Source: Chitinophaga filiformis (GTDB lineage: Bacteria; Bacteroidota; Bacteroidia; Chitinophagales; Chitinophagaceae). Taken from it: 64,000 bases of DNA. Under the pieces are notes generated by a model that was given only the letters and a program-made list of their open reading frames with translations, was not told where the DNA came from and did not search any database. The position numbers were made by a program, and so were the translations under genes. Shown one piece after another: positions 40,591-50,300 of this stretch; positions within the stretch are counted from its first letter, which is position 1, and every line of letters starts with the position of its first letter. The DNA is taken from contig NZ_JAKIRP010000027.1 in NCBI RefSeq assembly GCF_021646545.1, forward strand, positions 28,237-92,236. The letters run 5' to 3'.

Positions 40591-42468
40591 TTAATGAAAA
40601 GGGTTCTTGATGATCTTCGGATTGTTGTTCAACACCGTCTGATTGATAGCCGTATAATAATTTCCCAGCTGGAAGAAGCGAGGCGCTCTGAAACGCGGAG
40701 CGACCATTTTCACGAAGACATATTTTCCATCCCGGGCAGCATCACCGGGGCGTATTACACGGTAAGGATACAATGCATACACCATCGCATTGGGATTGGA
40801 AGCATCGCCATTCCAAACCTTATCCGCTATACGCCAGCGTTTCAGATCCCACACACGGTGATCTTCAAATGCCAGTTCCACCCTGCGTTCATTTCGTATC
40901 CTGTCTATTGACAACGATGTAAGACTGTTAGGACCGAAGCCAGCCCGCTCACGCAGTGCATTGATATAAAGCAGTGCATCTCCGGTCTGGCCCAGCTCGA
41001 AGGCCGCTTCAGCTGCATTCAGATATATTTCTCCCAGTCGGAACCACACCCACCACACATCACTCTGAATGCCTCTGGTACTTGTTCTGTCGTTAGGGTC
41101 TATATACTTCTTCAGGTAAAATCCCGTGTTGGATACTTCCTGTATAGAGCGGTGGGGACCGGAGGAACCGGTCAGCAGTTTGCCGTCGCTGTAGGTTGTA
41201 CCAAGATCGCTTCCTTCTATCATATCGTACGCATTACGGCCGCCGTTCCACACCAGCACGCCCGCCTGAATAGCAACCGGCAGGCCTTTGAAAGAAGTAC
41301 CGGGATAGATGATGGTACCATACAAACGTGCATCCTTATTGGCGAAGATATCAGACAGCTTGTCGTAGTATATATAGTCGCTGTTATCCGGAGTACGTGT
41401 TTTCAATGCACCATTTGAACCGTCTTTATATTCAAAGCTTTCCACCAGGTTCAGGGAAGGTGCTATGGAAGAAGATCCCAGGTTATCTTCCCTGATACCG
41501 CGTGCGATATTATCGTACGAAAACCAGTGTTTACGGGTGGGCAACAGGTAGTCTTTTACAAATATCACTTCACGGTTTGATGCTTTTTTAGTAACGGCCT
41601 CGAAGAAGTTTTCGCCGGCATCAGGGTTGCTCCTGTACAATGTGTAAGGACCGCTGTTGATGATCTCTTTGGAAGCATCGAGCGCTTTCTGATAATAGCT
41701 GTTCGCCATACTGCCCGGTATACCTACTTCGCCGCCAGGCGTTGTAATGGGCACGGGCATGAGACTGTTGTACTTTGCAATTGAACCTGCGTACAGCATG
41801 GCACGGCTCTTCAAAGCGAGGGCTGTGTATTTATTTGCACGGGAGATACTGCTGGCATTTCCCAGCTGATCTTTGATGGCATCTACCTCAGCGGCTATGA
41901 AGTCGTACACTTCTGATTCTTTGGCGCGTGCCTGTTGCAGATCGGTTACATTGCCGGAATAATCGTATATGAGCTGTTTGATGACCAGTGGCACGCCCCC
42001 CATTCTCTTCACGAGATTGAAGTAATTGAGCGCACGGAGGAAACGTAATTCGGCGGAATACTGTCTCTTTGCTTCATCGGATAAACTCACGCCGTATTTC
42101 TCAATATTTTCCAGTGCCAGATTGATATCGCGGATATAGCTATAGTTCCAGAGATACCATCTGCTGAAAGCATAGGAAGCAATGTTATTACGGCCATCCT
42201 CATTAGACTGTCCGCTCCACATAGCTTCATCATAATCAGCCATATTGCGCCACTGGAACAATCGTCCGTCAGCACCGTCGTTTATGTCGCCCAGTCCTGT
42301 TTCTGCCGGGATCCGGTCGTAGAGATTGACGAGTAGGGCCAGGATCTGTTTAGGGTCATTCCATACCTGTTCATCAGATAAGATAGTGCGTGGTTCCCTG
42401 TCCAGCCAGTCTTTCATACAGCCTGTGAGCAACAGGGTCAGGAGGGAAAGCATATATAGTCGTTTCAT
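40591..42468 (-). CDS. SusD/RagB-type surface glycan-binding lipoprotein
   Basis: A 625-residue lipoprotein with lipobox LTGC (Cys17). SusD hallmarks are ELRFLRALNYFNLVKRMGGV (about 140), the TPR-type helices, and the C-terminal NAAEAAFELGQTGDALLYIN, then RNERRVELAFEDHRVWDLKRW. SusD caps the SusC channel at the cell surface and captures oligosaccharides. It lies 21 bases downstream of the SusC gene and upstream of DUF3823. The substrate is not fixed by sequence. The nearby GH87-like enzyme suggests an alpha-glucan. Confidence 0.94.
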   Translation of the reverse strand: MKRLYMLSLLTLLLTGCMKDWLDREPRTILSDEQVWNDPKQILALLVNLYDRIPAETGLGDINDGADGRLFQWRNMADYDEAMWSGQSNEDGRNNIASYAFSRWYLWNYSYIRDINLALENIEKYGVSLSDEAKRQYSAELRFLRALNYFNLVKRMGGVPLVIKQLIYDYSGNVTDLQQARAKESEVYDFIAAEVDAIKDQLGNASSISRANKYTALALKSRAMLYAGSIAKYNSLMPVPITTPGGEVGIPGSMANSYYQKALDASKEIINSGPYTLYRSNPDAGENFFEAVTKKASNREVIFVKDYLLPTRKHWFSYDNIARGIREDNLGSSSIAPSLNLVESFEYKDGSNGALKTRTPDNSDYIYYDKLSDIFANKDARLYGTIIYPGTSFKGLPVAIQAGVLVWNGGRNAYDMIEGSDLGTTYSDGKLLTGSSGPHRSIQEVSNTGFYLKKYIDPNDRTSTRGIQSDVWWVWFRLGEIYLNAAEAAFELGQTGDALLYINALRERAGFGPNSLTSLSIDRIRNERRVELAFEDHRVWDLKRWRIADKVWNGDASNPNAMVYALYPYRVIRPGDAARDGKYVFVKMVAPRFRAPRFFQLGNYYTAINQTVLNNNPKIIKNPFH

Positions 42469-42489
42469 ATAATAAGCATTATAGGAGTC

Positions 42490-45400
42490 TTAAAAGGATA
42501 CGTTAAAACCAAAGTTGTACAGGCGTTGCTGCGGGTATACCAATCCGTTGGTAGAACTGATCTCAGGGTCAATTTCATATTCCTTGACATTATCAAGGGA
42601 GAACAGGTTGGTGCCGTTTACATATACACGCAAGGCAGAAAGGCCGACATGTTTAATGAGATCGCGCGAGAAGTTATAGCCCAGTTCCAGGTTCTTCAAC
42701 CTGATGTACCGTACGTTGGTGATCCAGAAATCGTTTACCGCGTAGTTCACGTGTGTGGTATTATCCTTACGGATAGCGGGATACTTGCCGCTGATCCACC
42801 TGCTGGTCGGATTGTATGGATCTTCTCTACGCCAGCGGTCAGTCAGCATATAGGCTGGTGACGAGCCATTGTTCTGAAAAGGATAACGCAGTTCCCAGTC
42901 GCGCAGGAACGACTGCATGGTAGCGCCGGCAAAATCGAAGCGTAGTGTGAAGCTCTTCCATGCAACACTTCCGTTGATACCAAAGCTCACATAGGGTTGT
43001 GCGCCCTGTGCATAACCGATAGGACGCTGATCCAGACCATTGATGATCTTATCGCCGTTTACATCTTCATACTTAAAATCGCCCGGCAGTTCTGTACGGT
43101 TACCCCGGCCATCATTGTCGATATCATAGGTTTTTATCTCCTCTTCTGATTCAAAGCGGCCTGTTACGTGATAGCCCCAGGTAACGTTTGCCCAGCGGTC
43201 TTCAATGGAGCTGCGATATTGATCCCAGGCATTACCGAAGCGGGGCTTGTATGTGCTCTTAGACCTCAGTCTGGCATAGGTGGCATTTACCGCCAGCGAA
43301 TAATCTACTTTACCTGATTGCCCGGTGTAAGACACCATTCCTTCGATACCTCGTGTAGCGTCAACATTCAGGTTAGCATTGGGCAATGAATACCCCACTT
43401 CACTGGGCAACAGCACGTCGTAACGGGCAGCAGGCAGACCTGAGCGGCGGCGTTCAAATACATCGAACTGACCGCTGATCCGATTGTTCAAGATCGTAAA
43501 ATCTATACCAGCGTTGATAGACCTGTTCTTCACCCAGGATAGTTCAGTCACGGGCAATCCACGGGGCCGCAGACCAATCAGATAACTGCCATTCATGACT
43601 GCGCCTCCCTGGTTGAAGTTGTATCCTGAAAGATAGCTGAATGCGCTGGGCGGATTACCATCTGAAAAACCTATTTCACTTCCTGTCTCTCCATAAGAGG
43701 CCCTCAATTTCAGGTCGTTCAGCGTATTACCGAAACGGTCTTTCAGCCAGGGCTCTTCAGAGATCCTCCAACCCAGTGATACACCGGGAAAGAAGCCCCA
43801 TCTTTTGCCACGGGCGTAGAGGTAAGAACCGTCATAGCGGCCCAGTACTTCAAGCAGATATTTTGATCTATAATCGTAGTTGACCCTGCCTATATAACCA
43901 GCTCTTGCTTCCAGCGACCATTCATCTGACAGGTAGTCCTGCTCCACCAGGTACTGGGTAGGCACATAATTATTGGAGGGAATCGTGTGTACTACATAGT
44001 AAGAGTTGTCGTAGTCAGACAATTCATATGCACCTACAGCGGAGATGTTATGATCGCCAAACTTCCTGGCAAAGCTCATCTGGAACTGCGCATAACGGGA
44101 GATTACATTTCTTTTATGTCTTTCCCTCCAGGGATTCTGGTTACCGAAACCTGGCTCTGTTTTGTAGGTATCTGTTGCAGCGTCATATCTGTACGCATTC
44201 CAGGTATATTCGAAACCATCAAACTCTTCATTGAGGAAATTGTACGAGTAGATGCCTTTGATACTTAGTCCGAAGGGAAGATCATATTGTGCATTCAGGT
44301 TGACGTTCATACCTCTCCACCATTCGTCAACATAACCGGTGATATCGTCCCTGTACGTGACAGGATTTACGTTCACGTTGTGCGTCTGGTTGATGTAGTT
44401 GGGATTGTCGTTCGCATATGGACTTTCCGTAGGCCACATACTAAAGATGCTCAGGAATGGATTGAAGTAATCGTCCAGTCCGGGGACACCCACATTGTGC
44501 CTCTTTTCCAGTCGCGCACTGATCTGTGTACCGACTTTCAGTCCTTTGGCCAGGCTGCTTTCCAGGTTTGCCTGCAGGTTGGTACGTTCAAAGCTGTAAT
44601 CTTTGATCACAGCATCTTGTTTCAGGCGGCTGACAGACATATAATAGCTGGAGCGTTGTGAGCCTCCAGAGGCGTTGGCGCTAATGTAGTATTGCGGCAC
44701 ATTGGGGCGGAGTACTTCTTTATAGTAATCGTAGCTCTTGTATCCTTTCTCTGTGCCCGCTTCCCATTTTGCCAGTTGGTCCGGGCTGTAGAGCAATGAG
44801 GGGTCGCGGCCCAGGTTCTGTTCCGATTCCACCAGGGCGCGTACGTATTGTCCGGCGTTAGCGGGATACGGGTAACGGGTAAAATTCTGGAATCCGTAAT
44901 AGCCTGACAGATTGATGTTGGGCTGTTCATTCTTCCGGCCTTTCTTTGTCGTTACAAGCACTACACCGTTACCGGCTCTCAAACCATAGATAGAAGCAGA
45001 GGCATCTTTCAGGATGGTGATATTCTCAATATCGTCGAGTCCGAGGTTATTGAAGATGTCTTGCCCTGAACCAGTGGTGAAACCAAATCCAGTTGTTGCT
45101 GTGCTACCGGTATATGGCACACCATCAATTACAAATAGCGGGCTACCGAGGTTACGGATCTGGATATTGGTACCGTTCCCTGGTCGCGAGTCAGTAGCGC
45201 GGGCGGTAATACCGGGCATTTTTCCCACTAAAGCCGCGGAAGTGGTAGTGGCGGGCGTTCGTACCAGGTCAGCCGATTTCACGGTACTGACGGCGCCAGT
45301 TACCGATGCTTTTCTTTGTGTACCATAACCCACTACTACGATGTCGGTGAGGTTACTGGCTTGTGAGGCGACTGTTATCTGCAATTTTGTTTGATTGCCG

Positions 45401-45657
45401 AGTAGTACTTCTTTCGGTTGGAAGCCTACGATGCTGACATAGATGGTTGTGCCGGGCGTGGCTTGAATGGTGAATGAACCGTCGTTCTTTGTTACAACTC
45501 CTTTGTTACTGTTCCTGACTGCGACGGTGGCTCCCGGGATGGGGATGCCTGTTGAATCTGTTACTGTACCAGAATAAGTGACTGGGTTAGCCTGCTGCGC
45601 AAACCCGAGAGTATGGGCAAAGAGCAGCAGCGCTAAGAAAGCGTGAAGCGTTTTCAT
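42490..45657 (-). CDS. SusC/RagA-type TonB-linked outer membrane protein
   Basis: A 1055-residue receptor with a signal peptide (to about residue 21, GFAQ). It has a CarboxypepD_reg-like domain (SGTVTDSTGIPIPGATVAVR) at 27-115 and a plug domain starting VVVGYGTQRKASVTGAVSTV. The SusC motif INNLGLDDIENITILKDASA-like region is near 210-225 (here FNNLGLDDIENITILKDASA), followed by a 22-strand barrel ending in GFNVSF. It imports oligosaccharides with SusD, powered by TonB. There is no STN domain, so it does not signal to an ECF/anti-sigma pair. First gene of the operon; no consensus promoter was recognised. Confidence 0.95.
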   Translation of the reverse strand: MKTLHAFLALLLFAHTLGFAQQANPVTYSGTVTDSTGIPIPGATVAVRNSNKGVVTKNDGSFTIQATPGTTIYVSIVGFQPKEVLLGNQTKLQITVASQASNLTDIVVVGYGTQRKASVTGAVSTVKSADLVRTPATTTSAALVGKMPGITARATDSRPGNGTNIQIRNLGSPLFVIDGVPYTGSTATTGFGFTTGSGQDIFNNLGLDDIENITILKDASASIYGLRAGNGVVLVTTKKGRKNEQPNINLSGYYGFQNFTRYPYPANAGQYVRALVESEQNLGRDPSLLYSPDQLAKWEAGTEKGYKSYDYYKEVLRPNVPQYYISANASGGSQRSSYYMSVSRLKQDAVIKDYSFERTNLQANLESSLAKGLKVGTQISARLEKRHNVGVPGLDDYFNPFLSIFSMWPTESPYANDNPNYINQTHNVNVNPVTYRDDITGYVDEWWRGMNVNLNAQYDLPFGLSIKGIYSYNFLNEEFDGFEYTWNAYRYDAATDTYKTEPGFGNQNPWRERHKRNVISRYAQFQMSFARKFGDHNISAVGAYELSDYDNSYYVVHTIPSNNYVPTQYLVEQDYLSDEWSLEARAGYIGRVNYDYRSKYLLEVLGRYDGSYLYARGKRWGFFPGVSLGWRISEEPWLKDRFGNTLNDLKLRASYGETGSEIGFSDGNPPSAFSYLSGYNFNQGGAVMNGSYLIGLRPRGLPVTELSWVKNRSINAGIDFTILNNRISGQFDVFERRRSGLPAARYDVLLPSEVGYSLPNANLNVDATRGIEGMVSYTGQSGKVDYSLAVNATYARLRSKSTYKPRFGNAWDQYRSSIEDRWANVTWGYHVTGRFESEEEIKTYDIDNDGRGNRTELPGDFKYEDVNGDKIINGLDQRPIGYAQGAQPYVSFGINGSVAWKSFTLRFDFAGATMQSFLRDWELRYPFQNNGSSPAYMLTDRWRREDPYNPTSRWISGKYPAIRKDNTTHVNYAVNDFWITNVRYIRLKNLELGYNFSRDLIKHVGLSALRVYVNGTNLFSLDNVKEYEIDPEISSTNGLVYPQQRLYNFGFNVSF

Positions 45658-46164
45658 AACGATGGGTTTTAGTTGAGTTTTCGGAGGTATGTTTATTGCA
45701 CTAGAGGTCCGGACCGGTCAGTACTTCCGGTGTTTTTCATGCTAACAGTGAAATTCATAATGAATATAGTATAATTGTCATCATTACAGTTATTTTCCGC
45801 CTTCTTTTTTTTCACTTGTTTCTTTTACTTATGCGAAGTAGCTCGGGGGAGATTCTGTTACGCTGAGTAGCTCCGGTTTCAGTATGGGATGGCGGTCGGC
45901 GCCTCTCTGGAAGGCTATTGAGCGTTGTCAAGCGAATATGGTTCTGAATACGGATTAAACAGCACCTCTCGTGTCACCGGAGAGCCGAAGGCCCGCCATT
46001 CCCATCTGAAACCGGGTGCCACTTCCGCTGTCCTTACTGATGATGGGATAATGTCACGATATATCTTATGAACGGGGAATTTTTCATCCGAAGTAAGAGT
46101 TCGCTTACGGAGAAACGTGTGAAGCGTGATCCTGCTTTTGCAAGAACAGCGCGATGTGCTTAAC
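45658..46164. other. Non-coding gap upstream of the SusCD operon with a palindromic repeat
   Basis: A 507-base gap. It holds repeat family 2 copy 2 (45873-46015) and a T-rich stretch at about 45790-45830. The SusCD promoter must be here but no TAnnTTTG on the minus strand was found. Confidence 0.6.
45873..46015. repeat. Palindromic repeat family 2, copy 2
   Basis: Ends are CCGGTTTCAG and CTGAAACCGG. Inner arms GATGGCGG / CCGCCATT and GCGCCTCTCTGG / CCGGAGAGCCG pair as well. It shares GCGCCTCT, GCTATTG, AAGCG and GAGCCGAAGGCCCGC with copy 1 at 36001-36142, while the stem bases CTG/CAG of copy 1 are TGG/CCA here. Confidence 0.85.
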
Positions 46165-46587
46165 TCAAACGCGGGCTGCCGCTTTTATATCATTGAAGGC
46201 TGCTATAAATTCGCGGAACTTATCCTCAGTAAATCCATACGAGGCATATACCTGATGAATGCACTTCCTACCTTCAAATACATTCAAAATCGCATCTTCG
46301 GGTTCACCTGTGGAGCCAGAATAAATAATCTCCAGGGAAATATTGTCGATTGGGCGGTTTAGTGTATGTCCGATGAAATATTTGCGCCATTTCACGGTAA
46401 TTCCCGATTCATTCACTGCTATGGAAGACACACCAGGCTTAGCCAACACAAGAATCAATGACAAACCACCCATTACAAGAGTGCCTGCCTGAATGTATCC
46501 GAGACAGATGAGTATAATCGGCACTACGAAAGCCAGGGAAGACTGTAGCATTAATTGCCAGATAGAATAGCGGGATTTAATTTCCAT
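46165..46587 (-). CDS. Small membrane protein, PH-like domain (paralogue pair, second)
   Basis: A 140-residue protein with two N-terminal transmembrane helices (SSLAFVVPIILICLGYIQAG, then LVMGGLSLILVLAK). A cytoplasmic beta domain follows (VSSIAVNESGITVKWRKYFI...), ending with a helix (FREFIAAFNDIKAA). The two-helix plus strand-rich layout resembles small bacterial PH-domain membrane proteins. It lies 16 bases after a gene of the same build, so the pair probably arose by duplication. Function unknown. Confidence 0.65.
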   Translation of the reverse strand: MEIKSRYSIWQLMLQSSLAFVVPIILICLGYIQAGTLVMGGLSLILVLAKPGVSSIAVNESGITVKWRKYFIGHTLNRPIDNISLEIIYSGSTGEPEDAILNVFEGRKCIHQVYASYGFTEDKFREFIAAFNDIKAAARV

Positions 46588-46603
46588 TATACATTTTTAA
46601 CTA

Positions 46604-47035
46604 TTAAATAGTTGCCTTTTTTCTATTGAAGCGATCAATAAAAACGGACAGCTCTTTCATATCATGTTCTATCTGATGAAGGATCTTCCCTCCCTTTATA
46701 ATATACATGGAATAAAATGCCCGTCCCTTTCTCACGGGAGGCCGAGGGATATAATAAAGCCGCAACTCTACTTCCTTAATATTAAAAATGGTCACCTTTT
46801 TTCCAAAGAAATTCATCTCCGTCAGAACCAATTGTTCATCCGCAATATCAATTGAAAGATAAACGCGGAAACATGCATAAGGTAGTAAGAGTGCTGCGGA
46901 AAGGATCGGTAAAAAATACCAGTTCATCCTGGTCTTCAAGGCACCTAATGACCCAGGAATGATAACCCCCAACACGATCCCCAACACGATCATATAAAAG
47001 GTATTGTAATGACTTCGGGCAGTACGGAACTCCAT
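46604..47035 (-). CDS. Small membrane protein, PH-like domain (paralogue pair, first)
   Basis: A 143-residue protein. Two helices lie at about 14-33 (MIVLGIVLGVIIPGSLGAL) and 39-58, followed by VYLSIDIADEQLVLTEMNFF and KVTIFNIKEVELRLYYIPR, and a C-terminal helix (ELSVFIDRFNRKKA). Same architecture as the next gene but low identity. Unknown role, probably inner membrane. Divergent from the GH87-like gene with 334 bases between them. Confidence 0.65.
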   Translation of the reverse strand: MEFRTARSHYNTFYMIVLGIVLGVIIPGSLGALKTRMNWYFLPILSAALLLPYACFRVYLSIDIADEQLVLTEMNFFGKKVTIFNIKEVELRLYYIPRPPVRKGRAFYSMYIIKGGKILHQIEHDMKELSVFIDRFNRKKATI

Positions 47036-47369
47036 AGATATTTATTTCATAAGCAGCAGCTAAAATAAACAAAATAATCTGCCCACAAATTCCCTATAAA
47101 GTGTTACTATATCAGGCTCATGAATGCGTCCCTATCTCAAAAAAGCCTATATCAATTAAGACTACCATATATCTACAGCGAATTAATTCTGAAACGATTA
47201 CGAATAAACCGGACGCCTGCACACGCCGTATTTTCTATATTTTCTTCTTACTACTTGCCCGTTTCGGCTGACTTCATTTCCTTTGATATTACCACGGATG
47301 AAAAACATTACCACGTTGTTGACTCGGAGAGGTCCTGGCAAATATCCACGTCTCTAAATACCTACAATA
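47036..47369. other. Gap upstream of the GH87-like gene
   Basis: A 334-base gap between divergent genes. A 152-codon frame starting at 47120 covers it and runs into the glycosidase gene, but its composition is not protein-like and it overlaps a certain gene. No consensus promoter seen. Confidence 0.5.
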
Positions 47370-50300
47370 ATGAGAAAACCCGTTTCTTTTCCCTCGAAAG
47401 CGCGGTATCGCGCGTCCATTACGCAGGCTGGTCCTGCCCGGTCTCAGTACCTCAGGAAAGTTCCCGGCTGGTACCAGCTCATACTTTTCATGTTGTTACT
47501 GACGCCCTGTATGGCTTCTTTTGCACAAAGCGACGGACTACCCCGCGGTGCTTATCAGTTGCCCTACACGCGTTATGAATCTGAGAATGCAACGCTGGAT
47601 GGTGGCGCTGCATTACAGCAATCTCCCCAGTTTATTCAGACGGACATTGCATCGGAGGCTTCTGACCAGAAGTATGTAAGCCTCGGCAGCAACAATGCCA
47701 GCGTTGAATGGACACTGACACAGGCAGCCCAGGGTGTGACCCTGCGTTTTACCCTCCCCGACGACAACACCGGCGCAGGAAGAAGTGGCTCACTTGGTCT
47801 CTATGTGAACGGTACCAAGGTCAGGAACATCGCCCTCTCCTCTTACTGGGCATACCAGTATTTTCCTGCTGCTGATCCGGTGCAGACACCCGGAGGTAAA
47901 ACCTTCATGCGCTTTGATGAAGTGCATTTTCGGTTGGACAATCCGCTGAACGCGGGCGATAAACTCAGTATCCGGAAAGACAATGGAGACGCTATTACCT
48001 ATGGCGTTGACTTCATTGAACTCGAGCCAGTTCCCGGAGCATTGCCTCAGCCGGCCAATTATTTATCGGTGACCGACTATGGCGCCGTGGCCAACGACCA
48101 GACAGACGATTTTGCGGCATTTAATGCCTGTATCGCTGCTGCATCAGCACAGGGGAAACATGTGTATATTCCGGCCGGCCGTTTTATGCTGAGTGATAAG
48201 CTGGCACTGAATGTCAGCAATATGAAGATACAGGGCGCCGGTATCTGGTATACGGAAGTGTATTTCTCGACCGACAGGCAATTTTATGGTGGTTTTATGG
48301 GCCGCGCCAGCAATGTGGAAATCTCTCACTTTACGCTCAGCACCATCAACAACGACCGTCTGAAATATGATGAACCTAATCCGAGGCTGCCGGGTGAAAT
48401 GTATAAGACCTATAAAGGTTTTATGGGTACCTATGGTACCGGATCGCGTATACATGACATCTGGGTCGAGCACTTTGAGTGCGGCTTCTGGATAGCAGGC
48501 TACGACCCTCCTTATCCGATCGATATTACCCGTGACCTGGTGATCTCCAAATGCCGTATCAGGAATAACTATGCTGATGGCGTGAACTTCTGTCAGGGTA
48601 CCTCTAATTCCGTTGTAGAGCAATGCAGTGTGAGAAACAACGGTGATGATGGTCTGGCAGTATGGCCGGCTAATGTGGCTGGCAACAATGAAACCTGCCG
48701 CAATAACATCTTCAGGTATAATACGATCGAAAACAACTGGCGTGCGGGCAGTGTTGCCCTCTTTGGCGGTACCGGTCACGAGATCCATCATAACTACATC
48801 AAAGATGGCGTGGGCGGTTCTGCGATCCGTTTCACCAATGACTTCCCCGGGTTTACATTTGAATACCCCGGCGATGTTATTAAAGTGTATGAAAACACCA
48901 TGACAGGTTGCGGTACCAGTTATGATCTGTGGAATCAGAAGAGAGGCTCTATTGAGTTCTATGCAGGCGGTAGCGGTATTTTCAACATGCAGTTTGACAA
49001 CAATACTATTCTTCGTTCTCAGCGTGATGGCATTCAGATATATGGGAATAATCTTCATCACCTCGTGTTTAATAATACCACCATTGACGGAACAGGATTA
49101 GATCCTGTAGTACGTGACGTTCCTGCCGACGTATACGGCGGGTTCGGATTGTATGTGCAGGCCGGTTCGCAGACGGCGACGTTCAATAATCTGACAGTCA
49201 CGAATGCGGAATCAGGTGCGTATATCAATAAGAATAACAGTTTCCAGCTGATCATTCAGAACATCAATATTCCGGTATCTGGTGTTACGATAAAACCCGC
49301 AAATGATACAACGCTGACGGAGGGACAGACCTTACAGCTGACAGCTGATATCATACCCGTAGATGCTACCAATAAGAACGTGACGTGGAGTAGTTCCAAT
49401 CCATCCGTAGCCAGCGTAGATGCCACGGGTAAAGTGACTGCCCTTGGATTCGGTACGGCCAATATTACCGTGACTACTGCCAGTGGCAATTTCACCGCTA
49501 CCAGGAAGGTGAGTATACTACCGGGCGTAAATGTACTGGCAACAATAGCCAATGCTTCCGAGAATGGAACTGCGGGTAGGTTTACTGTCAGCACGTCATC
49601 GCTGTCGCAGAGCATCAATGTGAAATATACTGTTGCCGGTACGGCCAGCGCGGGCGACTATACAGCTAGTCCTGCATTGAGTGGTACCATTACCCTGACG
49701 CCGGCGCAGCCTTCTGCTGTGATCAATATTACGCCCGTGAATGATGCTGCGTTTGAAGGGCCAGAGACGGTGCGTTTAACTTTACAGAAAGATGCTTCTT
49801 ACAATCTGGGAGGTGATACCGTAGCAGTGATCACCATTGCAGATAATGATAATCCGCCTTGTATATCGCCGGTGATAGCACAGGTGTCGGGCACTCCTCC
49901 TGTGATCGATGCAACCATTGATGGCGCCTGGGCGATTGCTCCTGTGAGGAATATCAGCAACGTTGTACTGGGTAGTCTGCCGTCTGATTATGCCGGCAAA
50001 TGGAGAGCACTGTATGACAATACTAATCTTTACCTGCTGGTGGAAGTGAACGATGCCACAAGGATCTCCGACTCCGGTGGCAGCTGGTGGGAAGATGATG
50101 TGGTGGAAATATTCATTGACGGTGATAATAGCAAAGGCACTACTTATGACGGAGCGAATGATTTCCAGCTGGGCTTCCGCTGGAATGATAATACGGTGCA
50201 TCCTGGTGGCAATTCTGTAACCAGAACTACCGGTATTAACTTCAGGCAGTATGCTACAGCAACTGGTTATAACCTGGAGGTAGCTATTCCGTGGACGACT

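Noticed and set aside
47120..47578. 152-codon plus frame running into the GH87-like gene
   Set aside because: It overlaps the signal-peptide region of a certain gene in another frame and has no recognisable character.
48144..49061. 305-codon minus-strand frame within the GH87-like gene
   Set aside because: The plus strand encodes a coherent beta-helix domain there. The minus frame has no domain and no promoter.
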